DNA of 64,000 bases, from NCBI GenBank assembly GCA_011109175.1, contig RDEW01000008.1:129228-193227 (forward strand), in the 5' to 3' direction. Source of the DNA: Dicyema japonicum (taxonomy: Eukaryota > Dicyemida > Rhombozoa > Dicyemidae). The notes below the pieces were generated by a model. The model did no database searches and was not told where the DNA came from. It saw only the letters and a program-made list of their open reading frames with translations. This document shows, piece after piece, positions 1 through 10,720 of this stretch; position 1 is the stretch's first letter, and each line of letters starts with the position of its first letter. The position numbers and the translations under genes are program-made.

Positions 1-311
1 TAATAATAATAAAGCTTTTTCACTAGAGCCATAATATTTATAGCTCCGCATAGGCAAGACACACACTTTATTTAAGTAAAGAACAGTTAATTTTAACTAA
101 TTGTAGAACCAAGGAATGATCTTCACTTCTTTTTTTCTTTTTCTTGTGTGAGTGTCCTTTCTAGACAATCCAGTTCCGCAGTGAGTATCCACTGATGACG
201 GCGTCACTCGTCAAACCCTTTCTGCATCGTAGATGCGTGGAACCTTCCACCAGGTGAAACCCGTAGCCTAAGCCACTTAAGCCCGACAACTAACCACTAT
301 GCCACCCGGCT
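1..311 (-). repeat. SINE-T copy 1, tRNA-derived SINE
   Basis: Read on the minus strand, a tRNA-like head carries a pol III A box, TGGCATAGTGGTTAG, at 290-304. It is followed by a GGGTTTCACC region where the B box should be. A body of about 200 bp follows, and the copy ends in a TTA microsatellite at the window edge. Other copies lie at 50154-50415, 40205-40445, 40495-40610 and, more decayed, 31005-31115. Compared with the 50154-50415 copy, this one has lost about 20 bp spanning the B box, so it should no longer be transcribed. The SINE assignment rests on the internal promoter, the multiple copies and the short-repeat tail. Confidence 0.75.
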
Positions 312-659
312 AAAAACCTTACAATGACATCAAAAAAAACTGAGGCGCTAAAATATGCGACCTTAAAAGAACAATTCGTCATCAATCCCATAATAGCAAA
401 ACCTCGGATCATAGGACCAAAATTATTTACTCTTTTACGTGCCATCAAATCTTTGACAGCAAAAAGGACAGTCGGTAAGAAGGATAGCTGATTTATCTAA
501 TTTCCATACAAATTATTGGAGAGAATGCGGTCTCAAACAAGAAGCTTGACTTAAATACATATTTTTTTGTTTCTTAATAAAATTTATTAATTTACTGAGA
601 GGAGATTATCCACTCTATATTGTTGTCAAGGAGATCCTGCTTTGAATAAAAACCTGGCT

Positions 660-2400
660 ACTCTCTCGCAGTCTTGACGTCTACATACTTACACTATAGA
701 TACCTAATTGACTTCCCTCTGGCTAGGTCTGGGAAGAATCACATTCCGAAAGACAAAGAGCATGGCATCAACATCCAACTTTAGTCTTCTAGTGCAGAAC
801 AGTGCTTGCACAGCCTTTTCCTTTGCTCTTCGATGTCCTTCAGGTATGATCCTCAACCATCTACTGCAATCCCCAGGTATTTCAGGGATGAAACTCTCGG
901 TGTACGAAGAGTGTAGGGCTCTTTCTGATGCCTACCCGGCCTGCTATCCTCAAGTAACTGGATTTTTCCGTGGAGAGTTTCATGCCTCTCCGATTGCACC
1001 AACCCTGAACTTTGTCGATAAAAGCTCCTAGTCGCCGCTCTGAGAGGTATGCCTTCAGAGACGAATCCAGGATTAAAGATGTCATCCGCGTATATCATCA
1101 GCTTGGTCCTGACGTCTTGCGGTGACGGAAAATCTTCCATAAATACGTTGAATAACAGGGGGCTTAGAATAGATCCCTGTGGCACTCCCCTTTTAAACGA
1201 TATACCATCAGAATATCTTCCACCGACTACCACGTGAGATATCCTCCCAGTCAAATAGTCTTTCAACCATAGGAACATTTGTTTAGATATCTTTGATCGT
1301 ACAAGTTGACAAAATAAGGCTTTGTGCCATGCACTGTCGAACGCCTTTGAGATGTCAAGGCAAACAAGGCTCAACTGCTTTTCTTCTCAAATGTATTTGT
1401 AATTTCGTAGTTTAGTGAGTATACAGACGGAAATCCATTGGTAAGGTCGTAGAAAGTTACTTTCTTCTATAAACCGATTCAATCTCTTGAATACAATCCG
1501 TACCATAATCTTTGATGTAGAACATAAAAGGCTTATTGGCCTATAACTGAGAGGATCCTTCCTCGACTTTCCAGGTTTGAGGATCATCTTCACAATAGAA
1601 CGCTTCCATAACGGAGAAACATGTCTGAGCATAAAACTCGAGTTATACATCTTTTGTAGAACAAATAGTAGTTCATCAGACCCTTCTTTAAACATAATCA
1701 TGGGAATGCTATCGAATCCAGGAGCCTTGTTTTTGCACTCGCGTATAGCAGTTCTGACTTCTGCCAGAGTGATTTCCTTTACCAAACTTTCCAGATCGCC
1801 CATAGAGTATTCCATAGAATTAGATATCTCCTGAAAATTTTCAGGTATAATACTAACAGGGTCAACTCTTTGTATATTTCCAGTTGTTTTCTGAATACCG
1901 AAAGTACTCTTTCCAAGGAAATTGTCCTTCCCTCTTGATAGGCCAGCACAATATTTTTTGCCTTTAAATTTCCATCAGTAAGCCTTCTGTACATTTTCCA
2001 ATAACAAGGGTTCTTCCAGTTAACCTTCGAGGCTGCATTCTTCAATTTATTTTCGGCGTTTACTTTCCAAGCTTTTTGCAATATTTTTTGAATCACATCA
2101 ATTCTACTTTTCAGAGTTGTCCTATCCCACAAATCAACACATCGTTTGTGCTTCGCCTTCAGAGTATTCCCCTCGCGAATAAGATTCCGTATTGAAGGTG
2201 GGGAAGCCTGTTTGTTCTTCAGAAAGCTCTTGGAAGACCTTCGTTCCATATAGTCGTAGATACATCAGCATAGTATTGGATAGTTCCCAGTTAAAAACGT
2301 CCAACTCATTAGGTGTAGAAAAGGAATTAGTCTTCATTAGTAAGGTCTTCGACAAATAATGGCGATAAAGTCCCAGTCTATCGACGAGGTATCAAAGTAT
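660..2400 (-). pseudogene. LINE-J ORF2, reverse transcriptase part (Jockey/I-like)
   Basis: This is the reverse transcriptase half of a non-LTR retrotransposon that copies its RNA at the target site. The fingers region (about 1387-1815) shows KAPGFDSIP and SYRPISLL. The palm (853-1374) shows LDISKAFDSAWH, GVPQGSILSPLLFNV and the catalytic IYADD. The linker to the endonuclease is at about 1840-2400. The frame changes at about 1380, 1800 and 2250 and again after the palm, so no single protein can be made. The left end at about 660 lacks a clear 3' tail. Order on the minus strand is ORF1, endonuclease, RT, the usual layout for Jockey/I-clade LINEs; the clade is inferred from motif style only. 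Confidence 0.85.
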
Positions 2401-2412
2401 AAGAAAATATCT

Positions 2413-3000
2413 TCAGTTCGGCTCCAGGTTTATAGTTACTTCCTGAGGGATATGATCACTCCCTATGTCCCAAAGTAATCTTGGTCTGTCTACATGATCA
2501 AACAGTTGTGGAGATACTAATCCAAGCATGTCACCGCCATAGTGTGAGAAATGGTTAGGTTCCTCAGACGTCAAGACTTCAACTCCAATTTCGCTAACCA
2601 GATCTGCTAGGAGTCGACCGTCCCCGTTGTTTTTGCAACATCCGTAGCTCGTAGCATTCAGGTCTCCTACCAAGATCGACATAGGGTTTGTTTCTAAAAA
2701 TTGAACAATTTTCGCAGAAGATCGGTCCAAGTCCTTAGAGTATATCCCTCCCACGCTTATCCATGTTCCTCCACATTGTATATCGATGGACACGAATTCC
2801 GAAAATTGTTTGCAATTCTTTACGAAAAAAAGATCGAGGTTCCAGTTCCAGTCACTGCTCCATCTATCCATGGAATATCCACAGAGTCATATCCTTCCAT
2901 ATTATACTTTCTTCAGTGTTTGATTTTCGTTTCGTTAACTACCAAGACATCCACTTTGGCATTACTCACAAGTAGCGCTAGTTCATCATGCACTTTCACC
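2413..3000 (-). pseudogene. LINE-J ORF2, APE-type endonuclease part
   Basis: This is the apurinic-type endonuclease domain that nicks target DNA for LINE-J. On the minus strand it begins with VDVLVVNETKI (the VNETK element, about 2940-2990). It continues through GDLNATSYGC, which carries the metal-binding D-N pair, and ends with DIGSDHIP, where SDH is the terminal catalytic triad. A stop follows the NETK motif, so the first 40 or so residues are out of register with the 152-residue main block. It lies directly upstream of the RT part (660-2400) and downstream of the zinc-knuckle ORF1. Confidence 0.85.
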
Positions 3001-3830
3001 AAGGCGGGCATTCACCAGCACTACTTTCAAATTCCTTTTCATAGTTTTTGTGGTGGCCTGCGCTCTCCACAGCCAGGTCCACCAGACTCCATAAATCCAC
3101 TTTCAGCAGTGTACATAGGTTGTTCAGACGTGTGATAAGTTCATTTAGCTCCCGAGAAACCGACTCTGAGACACCTGCCTTGCTCTGCTCATGTTTCCGT
3201 GTAGCACTCCGATCCACCGATCCATCCTGAGTATGTGAAATATTGGTTCTTATCATTTCTTGTGTTTGCTTGACCGCTTCCCGAGATACCGTCTCGGAAA
3301 CTTATGACTTGCTCTGCATAAGTTTACTTGTAGCGCTCCGCTCCACCGGCCTATCCAGAATATGTGAAATATTGGTCCACTTCATCTCTTGTGTTGGCTT
3401 GATCGCTTCCTTTTTAGACACTGTCTGTATGGGGATCATTTCTTGGATACCTCTCTCATGGCAGGACATCCTCTGTAACGGCATTATGTCTTGGTCCTCC
3501 ACAATTAAAACAATTTGTCTCCACGTTCAAAGAAAATTCACACATAAGAAGGTCGTGTTCCCTTCCACACTTGAGGCATCTCTTCTTCTCCTTGCAATTC
3601 TTTCGCAATTGTTCTCTGAATGATCAGTCTTCATTGGTTCATCCGCAGTTTGGATACTTCCCTGGGGTCGTGTTTTGTAAGAACATTCGCTGGTTTAACA
3701 GATTCTGCCTTATGTGGTGTCTTGTTCTCCGAAGAGAATGATTCAGCTGTAGCACTTTCCGGAGGACGAGAAAAGCTACTGGTTTTCATTGTTGTGGCTT
3801 TCACTGCAGTTTTTGCAGATCCTTTTGGTG
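2996..3830 (-). pseudogene. LINE-J ORF1, gag-like nucleic-acid-binding protein remnant
   Basis: This is the first ORF of LINE-J, which normally coats the element RNA. The minus strand at about 3480-3580 encodes two CCHC zinc knuckles. The first is complete (CLKCGREHDLLMC). The second starts CFNCGGPRH but loses its last cysteine to a one-base shift, after which CPAM can be read in the next frame. The flanking charged segments at 3302-3502 and 2996-3256 are in different frames. The upstream end is not defined. Zinc knuckles before an APE endonuclease are typical of I/Jockey elements. Confidence 0.65.
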
Positions 3831-4189
3831 CTAGCTTTTTGAACCATAGACACTAATCTGAACCATAGATACTCCACTCTCATTCAACTTATACATAACA
3901 AGATTGATAACCACGATATTCTTTCCCCAACCAAGTTGTCTATACCCGACCCCAGTCAGTTCAACCTAGAACCAACACTTTCTATACAAAACTCCTCTTC
4001 TTTATCAAAATCAAAAAAATGCTCAACCTATTCAAGACTTATTCGGGTACTTCATTTGGCCAGAGCAAAGAGAGCTTAACAATCAACGGGTAATTTATCA
4101 AAAGCATCTTTGACGACTCCCATTGAACACTTGAGGATTCAAAGTTTCTTTACCCCGCAAATTTTCTGTCCAATAGATGGGTCTCCGCT

Positions 4190-4915
4190 GCGATCACCAT
4201 ACGTTTCACAATCCAAAATCGAACGAAACAATTGTTCCACCACATTTTCGACACGCCATGAGAAGTGCATGTGCATATAGAAGGTTATTCCAAAATTTTT
4301 TACTCTTGAATACGTTTTGGAAAAAATGGTATAGTTCGATGAACATCCTCTTGATGTTATTCAAGTTCAGCTGTGACTTCATAGACAACATCCCCAGAGA
4401 AAGTTGCTCTCGAGAACCGACACATTTCTGGCGGTTTTCCATTTTGGGTGAATGTGCCGCAGATTTCCTCACAAGGACCTCAAATGGGGTTGCTCCTATT
4501 GTAGTCCTGTGATTTTAGAGATTGTTTTAGTCATACTGGATTGATGTTTGTTCTGGTATGTGTGTTGAACGTTATGAGGGTGTCGAATGATACTCCTAGA
4601 ATCAGTTTGTTTCTTTTGGGATTAGTTCACCATTCAAAGATAGTTCGACGGAATAACTTGATAGCCCTCTACTCGACGTAAAAAAAGAAGTCGAAGACTT
4701 TTCTGTGGACATTGAAATTGAATATCTGTTCAACCATTAATGAAGTCTATCCAGAGTAGTTTGCAATATGTTCGTAGCTGTCATAACACATGAATCCTTG
4801 CAAGCATAAATTATGTCATCGCCATACGCAAGAATTCCGTCCGAACCGACTGGAATATCGGCAAGAAAACGTTAAAAAGTGACTGTGACAGGGGGGAACC
4901 CTGCGCCACGTCGTC
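4190..4915 (-). pseudogene. RT palm-thumb fragment of another LINE
   Basis: The minus strand from about 4915 encodes VAQGSPLSQSLFNV, then AYGDDIIYA (a catalytic YADD box with A changed to G), then a WLNRYSISMSTEKSS block typical of the segment after the catalytic loop, then LILGVSFDTLITFNTHT. Several in-frame stops and shifts break it; the longest open piece is 4206-4472. Sequence upstream of the PQG motif is missing, so the fragment is truncated at its 5' side. It differs from LINE-J in sequence, so it is a separate insertion. Confidence 0.7.
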
Positions 4916-4990
4916 TTATAAATTAAATGTAATAAATTTAGTAAAATGATAATTTTGAATAATAATAAATATATTTTTATAATAATTCAG

Positions 4991-5596
4991 ATGAAGAGAA
5001 AACAATCAACTTGTGGAGTTTGTGAGAATACTAAGAATAACGAAGCAACCTTGACTTGCTGTGGCTGCAAAATAATCTGTAAGAAAACCAATATAATCCC
5101 CAGATCACACAAAATGCGTAAATTACTCCCACAATGGTGGAGATCTGACGAACTGGTTATGCTTAAATTGTAAGACCTGCATCATCTGCAACGAAAATAT
5201 TAATTTGGGAGAATTTTTAATCTGTATAATTTGTGACCTCGGATTCCACACAGAATGTCTCGATCCCTCGTTAAAAAAATATCCAGGGACCATGGCGATG
5301 TTCCTCGTGCATTGAAGTAAAGTCAGAAAAGAAAACCGAAAAATTGAAATATTCCCAATGGTCCGTGCTGGACGTAGCAAACTGGGTAACCAAACTGGGA
5401 TTTCCTGAAGTGGCTCAACAGTTTGTGACAAAAGTGAGGCTTATGTGGACTGTAGGGAGTCGATGGACTTGCATTGATTTGTCTGACAAGGGAGGATGTC
5501 CTCGTTGATATGGATATTCTGCTTGGACCAGCTCTTGTTATTTACGATGAAATTCAGTGGCTTCAAAAAAGACTGATTTTTACAGATAAAAAATAA
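4991..5596 (+). CDS. Tandem PHD-finger and SAM-domain protein, host gene with ultra-short introns
   Basis: Probable chromatin reader: tandem PHD fingers of the MOZ/DPF type bind histone H3 tails, and SAM domains mediate protein association. Exons are 4991-5078, 5104-5433 and 5456-5596, about 185 residues. The start ATG opens MKRKQSTCGVC. PHD1 has CGVC, CCGC, then YHTKC, restored only after splicing, then WLCLNC. PHD2 follows at once with CKTCIICN, CIICDLGFHTEC and PWRCSSC. The SAM domain runs from WSVLDVANWVTKLGF through VDGLALICLTREDV to LLGPALVIYDEIQWLQ, ending at TAA. One break remains: a one-base surplus near the A7 run at 5273-5279, between HTEC and PWRC, possibly a consensus error. The tight match to both folds argues for a functional gene. 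It could also be a recent pseudogene or the 3' end of a longer gene, since an AT-rich stretch ending TTCAG precedes the ATG. Confidence 0.8.
5079..5103 (+). other. Intron of 25 nt in the PHD-SAM gene
   Basis: It starts GTAAGAAAAC and ends ATCCCCAG. Left in place, the frame runs on as nonsense and PHD1 loses its H-x2-C ligand pair. Removed, codon phase is kept (ATC T|AT CAC) and YHTKC followed by WLCLNC appears at the right spacing for a PHD finger. This is the strongest intron call in the window. Confidence 0.85.
5434..5455 (+). other. Intron of 22 nt in the PHD-SAM gene
   Basis: It starts GTGAGGCTTA and ends GGACTGTAG. Removal joins QQFVTK to GVDGLALICLTREDV in phase 0. That restores the F-x4-(I/V)DG spacing usual in SAM domains of the SAMD1/SAMD13 type. 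Retained, the frame meets a stop. It is among the shortest spliceosomal introns one could propose for an animal. Confidence 0.8.
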
Positions 5597-5629
5597 TATT
5601 TTCATTTTTTTAAACATTCATTGTCTTGG

Positions 5630-5912
5630 AAGATACTAGGAATTGGGGGAATATATTACTTTGCCATCAAATTTCACTAATAAATTATACCAATGTGGTA
5701 GTGTGATGTATCTGTTGAGGAAAAAAAGAAATGTGGACATGAACACTCGGGAGTGCTCACCCTGTAACCACATCAACGTGCGAAAAAAAAGTTTCTCTTG
5801 TACAGGCTGCGGAAACTTATTTAATCTCGACTGTCTCAGACTTTCCCAAGCATACACAAATCAGATATCGCTGTTCCTGTCTTGGTCAGAGGGATTCCTT
5901 GTGACAAACTGA
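5630..5912 (+). pseudogene. PHD-like zinc-finger fragment
   Basis: An open stretch just downstream of the PHD-SAM gene encodes CSPCNHINVRKKSFSC, CTGC and FNLDC. This is the first two-thirds of a PHD-like finger with the usual histidine replaced by asparagine. The last ligand pair can be seen only in the next frame (YRCSC at about 5868-5882). It may be a decayed paralogue or further exon of the neighbouring gene, or the N-terminal finger of a LINE ORF1. No ATG near its start is convincing. Confidence 0.4.
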
Positions 5913-6226
5913 ATACTAGTATAATCATACTTTTTGACTTGGAGCAACATTATTATTCTCAAACTATCTCAGAAGGATGGTTGTAGCGTTCCCCTTCGCT
6001 GCTATGACCTTTTCCGAACCGAACCGAAAACACTTTATTCAACAGGAATTAGGAGTTAGTTAAGAGGTTATTAACGAGTCCGCCTATGCGGCCTGGACTC
6101 TTCCGATGCACCCCATCTTCATTTTAATCTCGTCCTCGCGTCGGATCCCATGAATCCTATGAACGCCCTTATATCCAAAACGTAGTAGGTACAAAGCTAG
6201 TAAGCTTATCTCCAGTTAGTTCTCCC

Positions 6227-6480
6227 CTAGTAGGTCCCTTCCCCAGTATGTTATTCCACATTAGTCCCAAGCAGTCTTGTAGGGACCAGTTGATGTGGCT
6301 AACAAATTCTTGCGTAGAACCCAATTCGATGTAAGGAACAATTGGTGTGGGAACCTCCCAGTAGGTCCCAGCTCCAGTATGTTACTTCTAAGGTAGTCCC
6401 AGGTCTTGTAGGGATCCATGGAGGCAAACAAAGTCCCGTGTAAACCCGGATTCGATGTAGGGATCAATTGGTGTGGGCAC
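6227..6480. repeat. Diverged tandem duplication, two units of about 130 bp
   Basis: The unit starting GTAGGTCCC (6229 and 6359) repeats with shared blocks CCAGTATGTTA, CTTGTAGGGA, ATTCGATGTA and CAATTGGTGTGGG. The two copies differ by many substitutions and small indels, so the duplication is old. No gene is seen. The preceding stretch 5990-6226 contains one hairpin (GAGTCC ... GGACTC near 6076-6101) and nothing else recognised. Confidence 0.7.
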
Positions 6481-6684
6481 TTGGTCCAACTTGGAAAATA
6501 TCCAGAGATTTTGACCTTTGTCTACTGCGCCTTTCAATAGGTCTCTTCGTAGTTGTGAGTATGTTTTTTTGACTTATGATATGTTTCTCCACCCTATAAT
6601 AGGTCTCTCCACCTTGTAATAGGTTTCTGCGTTTGTAATATTTTTTATTCGTCTTGAGGAGATTCCCTCGGAGTGAGTTGGTTC

Positions 6685-6845
6685 CTTCGTCTTGTGATAT
6701 GGCCCTTGTAATGTGCATTTTAGGATCGTCTTGTAATCTGGCCCTTGTAATGTGTATCATCGAATTGTCTGGTAATATGACCCTTGTAATGTGCATCTTC
6801 GGATCGCTTTGTTGTATGGCCCTTGTAATGTGTATCTTCGCTTTG
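6685..6845. repeat. 39-bp minisatellite, about four units
   Basis: Units starting CTTGTAATGTG at 6705, 6744, 6783 and 6822 are 39 bp apart, with a partial unit before them. Because 39 is a multiple of three, the plus strand stays open and would encode a 13-residue repeat beginning LVMCI. The composition gives no reason to think it is translated. A looser GTAATAGGT(C/T)T repeat precedes it at 6595-6640. Confidence 0.75.
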
Positions 6846-6849
6846 AAAC

Positions 6850-7600
6850 TCTGTCGAGTTGAAAACGTGGAAGTAGGACCAATGGCGAATGACATCACCA
6901 TTCACCAATGGCACCGGCCACGTATTTTTTAAAGACCTTTTCCATTACAATTGAAAACTATTTACGCTCTAGCTCTCTCCGATTGGGTGAGGGCATCTAT
7001 CGAAACTCTGATTCCGATGAAAATGGTCTTTCTTCACTGACATGAAAGACAATATCCGATCCTTTTTGGAAGGCAACTACCCAACTTTTCGTAAACAAAA
7101 GCGAGAGTTCCGGAATCGAAACTAAATTTCTTTTCCTCGAGAGGCCAGTTTGCATGAGTCCTTGTTTTTAAAAACACTCTTTTTCAAACGGGCATCCCAT
7201 TTATAAACAACTAACATATTTCATTGAACAAACATCTACCTCCCTTCGCAATCGTCTTATTACCTGCAAGAGTGAGCTTAAGTACTTTTCGAGATTCAAA
7301 AATTTGCCTTAGGCAGCAGTGGAGACCTGGATAGAATAAAACCTGGCCAGTTGAAAGAACTTATCCTTCAGTTTGTTGAAGATTCGGCTTTCGTCTTATA
7401 TCCTCTATCACTTCTCTTACGAACAGGTTCTATCAGGAGGTCTACTTGAAGTAATCTTCCATGTCTTTTAATGAGAGTGAAGATATATCACTGTCGGATT
7501 TATTTACAAGAGGCTATTCGCCAAAATCGACTGTAAGGGTTCTATTTCTACGTTAGTACTTTCTTAAGTCCTTAGGGATTACGTAGATAAATTATAATTA
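6850..7600. other. No gene recognised
   Basis: Both strands are closed by stops every few dozen codons and no domain or repeat copy was recognised. The composition is similar to the rest of the window. Confidence 0.5.
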
Positions 7601-8060
7601 GAAAAAAGAGATCCACATTCATTCCTATTTTGAAGTCTACCCACGACCCTTCTGATCTTCCTTATTCTTCTATTTCCCTTTTGTCTATTGTCTCGAAGAT
7701 TTCCAAGTTTTACTAATTTTAGTCAAATCTTACCAATCATTTACCGAATCACACGGGATCGTGCTCGACTCAACACATTTTTTTAAACTGACTCAATTTA
7801 TTGCTGATGGATTTAATAACAATAAACCTCCGGAAATGTTCATCTATTGATATCAACAAAGCTTTTGACCCATCATCGAGACACGTTCTGAGCAGGAAAT
7901 TCCTTGCTAATAATATCACGTATCCGTTTGAAAATTGGTTACACACTTCCTCTCATGCTGCTTTAGACGTCCTTTATTATGTCAACCAACTCTCACTACC
8001 GATACCCTTACAGAGCTTCTTTCCATATCCGAAAGGACTCTGTTTATAAAAATGGTATTG
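7600..8060 (+). pseudogene. LINE-P reverse transcriptase fragment
   Basis: Out-of-frame pieces in the right order match the LINE-P copies. They are SISLLSIVSKISKF (RT fingers), LTQFIADGFNNN (compare LSQFIADGFNTH at 59376-59418) and SIDINKAFDPSSRHVL (compare SIDINKAFDIVSRKIL at 59448-59495). The GVPQG and YADD boxes are absent, so it is truncated on both sides. This is the most diverged member of the family here. Confidence 0.65.
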
Positions 8061-10580
8061 ACCGTTACAGACAAATCTCCATTTGTAGCAAAGTGCTATA
8101 TTCATATTGGTATTGGGAAAGTCGTCAACTACTGCTACAGTAGCTCTTTACCGTCCGATGAATAGTCCTTAGATTATATTCAAAGGAGGCCATCTCCTTG
8201 GTAGTACCTGCTCCGAGGCCTTTCGTTAGAAAGGGTAATTTACATAGCTCGCCCCGTGTTTATCTTTGCCACAGTTTACTTACTTGAGAGACTTCCACTG
8301 ATTGGCAGGTCTTCTGCTAATGTGGACCCTCAAAGAAAGTCATTTTTCTTTATAATTGTAACTGGAGCTCGTGTGGCCAAGGATAGCTACAGGTATCTCA
8401 TAGGTCACATCTAACCTAAAGTAACCTGACCTCACTATGTCTTAGCAGCTCTTCGTTTCCACTTTCGAGTGCATTAACATTTACATGGTTTTCAGCCTCC
8501 TTCCACCACTTGTAAAGTCTTCAGTCTTGAAAGAAGTTCTGATGGACTCCGAAAAATAGCACGATATCGTTCATCCACTTTCTTCACCCTCATATCTACC
8601 AAAAACAGCCAGAGTACTGATGGAGCAAAGTAGTTTAAAAAACGTTTCTGAATTAATGAGAAAGAGAATAAGGCTCTGGTGTTGCATTGTCACTATGAAT
8701 CACATCCGATCTAAACTATACTACCAATGTCCTTCTATAATGCCCATCTAGAATCGAGTTCATAGGGGGATCTTCTTTCCCATTGACGTTATTTCCCTTT
8801 GCTTTTCATTATAAGAGGCAAAGATATAACATAGATCTTCGAACACAAGTTGCCAGCAATCAGATCCAAGGACGTAAAATCCCCGAATAACCGAGTTTTT
8901 CACTTTATGAACTTATGATTACTAAGGTTATCCCTTCTCGACATAGGGCCTTTGTCGAGGACTTCTACTTGGAGTTCTTGAGCACTTTTACAGACCAAAA
9001 GGGGGAGGGGATCATGGTTCACTGGAAGGGGAAAAATTGCTGAAAGGTTTTTCAAACACGCCGCTCTAACAGGATCATTAAACGCGTTTTAAGTCAGTTG
9101 AATTTCTTTCGCTGATTGAGCACTGAAACCTGATCACTGAGATAAGAAGAGACCTGATGGCATGACAATTGTCTGCTAAAAGAGATGATTTTCACTTTGC
9201 ATGACAATTCCCATCGTTTTTTGGAAGGTGGAGCGTAAATTGTTTACTATAAACTTCTCTCTCTGAAGTTAATAAATTAAACTAAGCTTATACGATTGAG
9301 TTCTTAATTTTTTTATCGAATTCTGATACTACTTTATGGGAAACTTTGAACAAACTTCCTTCAGGTTTAGAAAGACAAAAAAGAGTTTCCTATGAAAATT
9401 CATTAACACCGTTGGATTTGATATTTTAACTATTATTGAACCAAAGCATTTTTCTCTGAACGGTCGAGTACAAGACAATGATTTTTTATCTGTCTTTAGG
9501 AGAACGAGTCTGGCTGGTGTTAGGAAGTGCCTGACGTCTAACTCACGGAAAACTTGGACTCAACTTCTCCTTCTGCTCATATTTCTTACTTCAGCTGTGT
9601 CCGTTTAATCTAACTTTTTGTCATTGCTCCACTCCCTGAACTGTGTCTTTAATCACTGGAATTTATTTGTATTAGGAGTGTTGTGAATCAGCCTGATGTT
9701 TTTTCACCTATAACAGCACCACCAGAGAACGGTCGCTGTCAAAGCGGGCATCTTAAACGAGTTCAACAGCGTTAGATCCGAATGCTTCTTAAGACCATCG
9801 TCCAGAGATTGAATCTCGCATTTATGGCATACGGAACGAAAAGAGTTCTTGTATTCAAAGAAGACGTCGTCCGCTCACGTGAGGAGGTCCGACACAGAGA
9901 CTCATTAAAACCTCTCTTCCCCTATTAGGCGATCGACGACGTTGGAGGAAAAATGAAAGCATTCAAATGGTCGACTAAAACGGGTGTTATGAAGTCAATA
10001 AACTGAATAGTTGGAATCCAACCTTTTGAAAGTTCTACGAAAAATCATATGACAAGCAACCTAATCCGGCGCTATTGTTTTGGAAAAACTAGAAAATATT
10101 GTTACGTAAAAAAAATATCTTAAATCTTTCGTAACTATTGAACGAGATTTAGGGAGTTGATCCTTGTAATTACATTATCTCTTAAAAACAGATTAAACAT
10201 GATCCATTTATTAAAAAAAGGTTGAGACTACTTAATTCCACTCATGACGTATAACTTTTCGAAGGTGTATGGTATTAGGGAATGCAAGAAAAAAGCTCAT
10301 GGCCATGCTCATATGAGAATTTACTATTAAAAAAATCCGTTAGTCTATTTGAGCTACTCGTTTGACAAGAGACTGAAACGGTTACCTTCTATGCGAATGG
10401 AAATTATAAGTTATCATGGTGGTTTTAAAAGAAGGAAAACCAAAAAACCGTCGATTTTGCCTCAAAAGTTATCAATTTCATTAATGATAAAGAAAATCAC
10501 AATTTTAAAATTCATTTCAAAAACTCTGGAATCAACACTGGATGCATCTTGATCATCATCAACTACCAGATTATCCGGAG
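8061..10580. other. 2.5 kb with no recognised gene
   Basis: No domain, repeat copy or plausible long reading frame was recognised on either strand. An ORF at 10349-10552 (67 codons) has a Lys/Ser-rich composition and no known motif. The stretch may be old, unrecognisable transposon sequence. Confidence 0.5.
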
Positions 10581-10720
10581 TAATGTTGTTAGCGTGGTGT
10601 CATTGGCTCACCAGAAATAATGTCACCCATTCCGAAAAGGAACGAAAAGAGCAACAGCTTCTCCCCACCGTCCGGTGGTCCTCTCAACTTGTATGTCTTC
10701 GACCTATCTGATGTCGCCAT

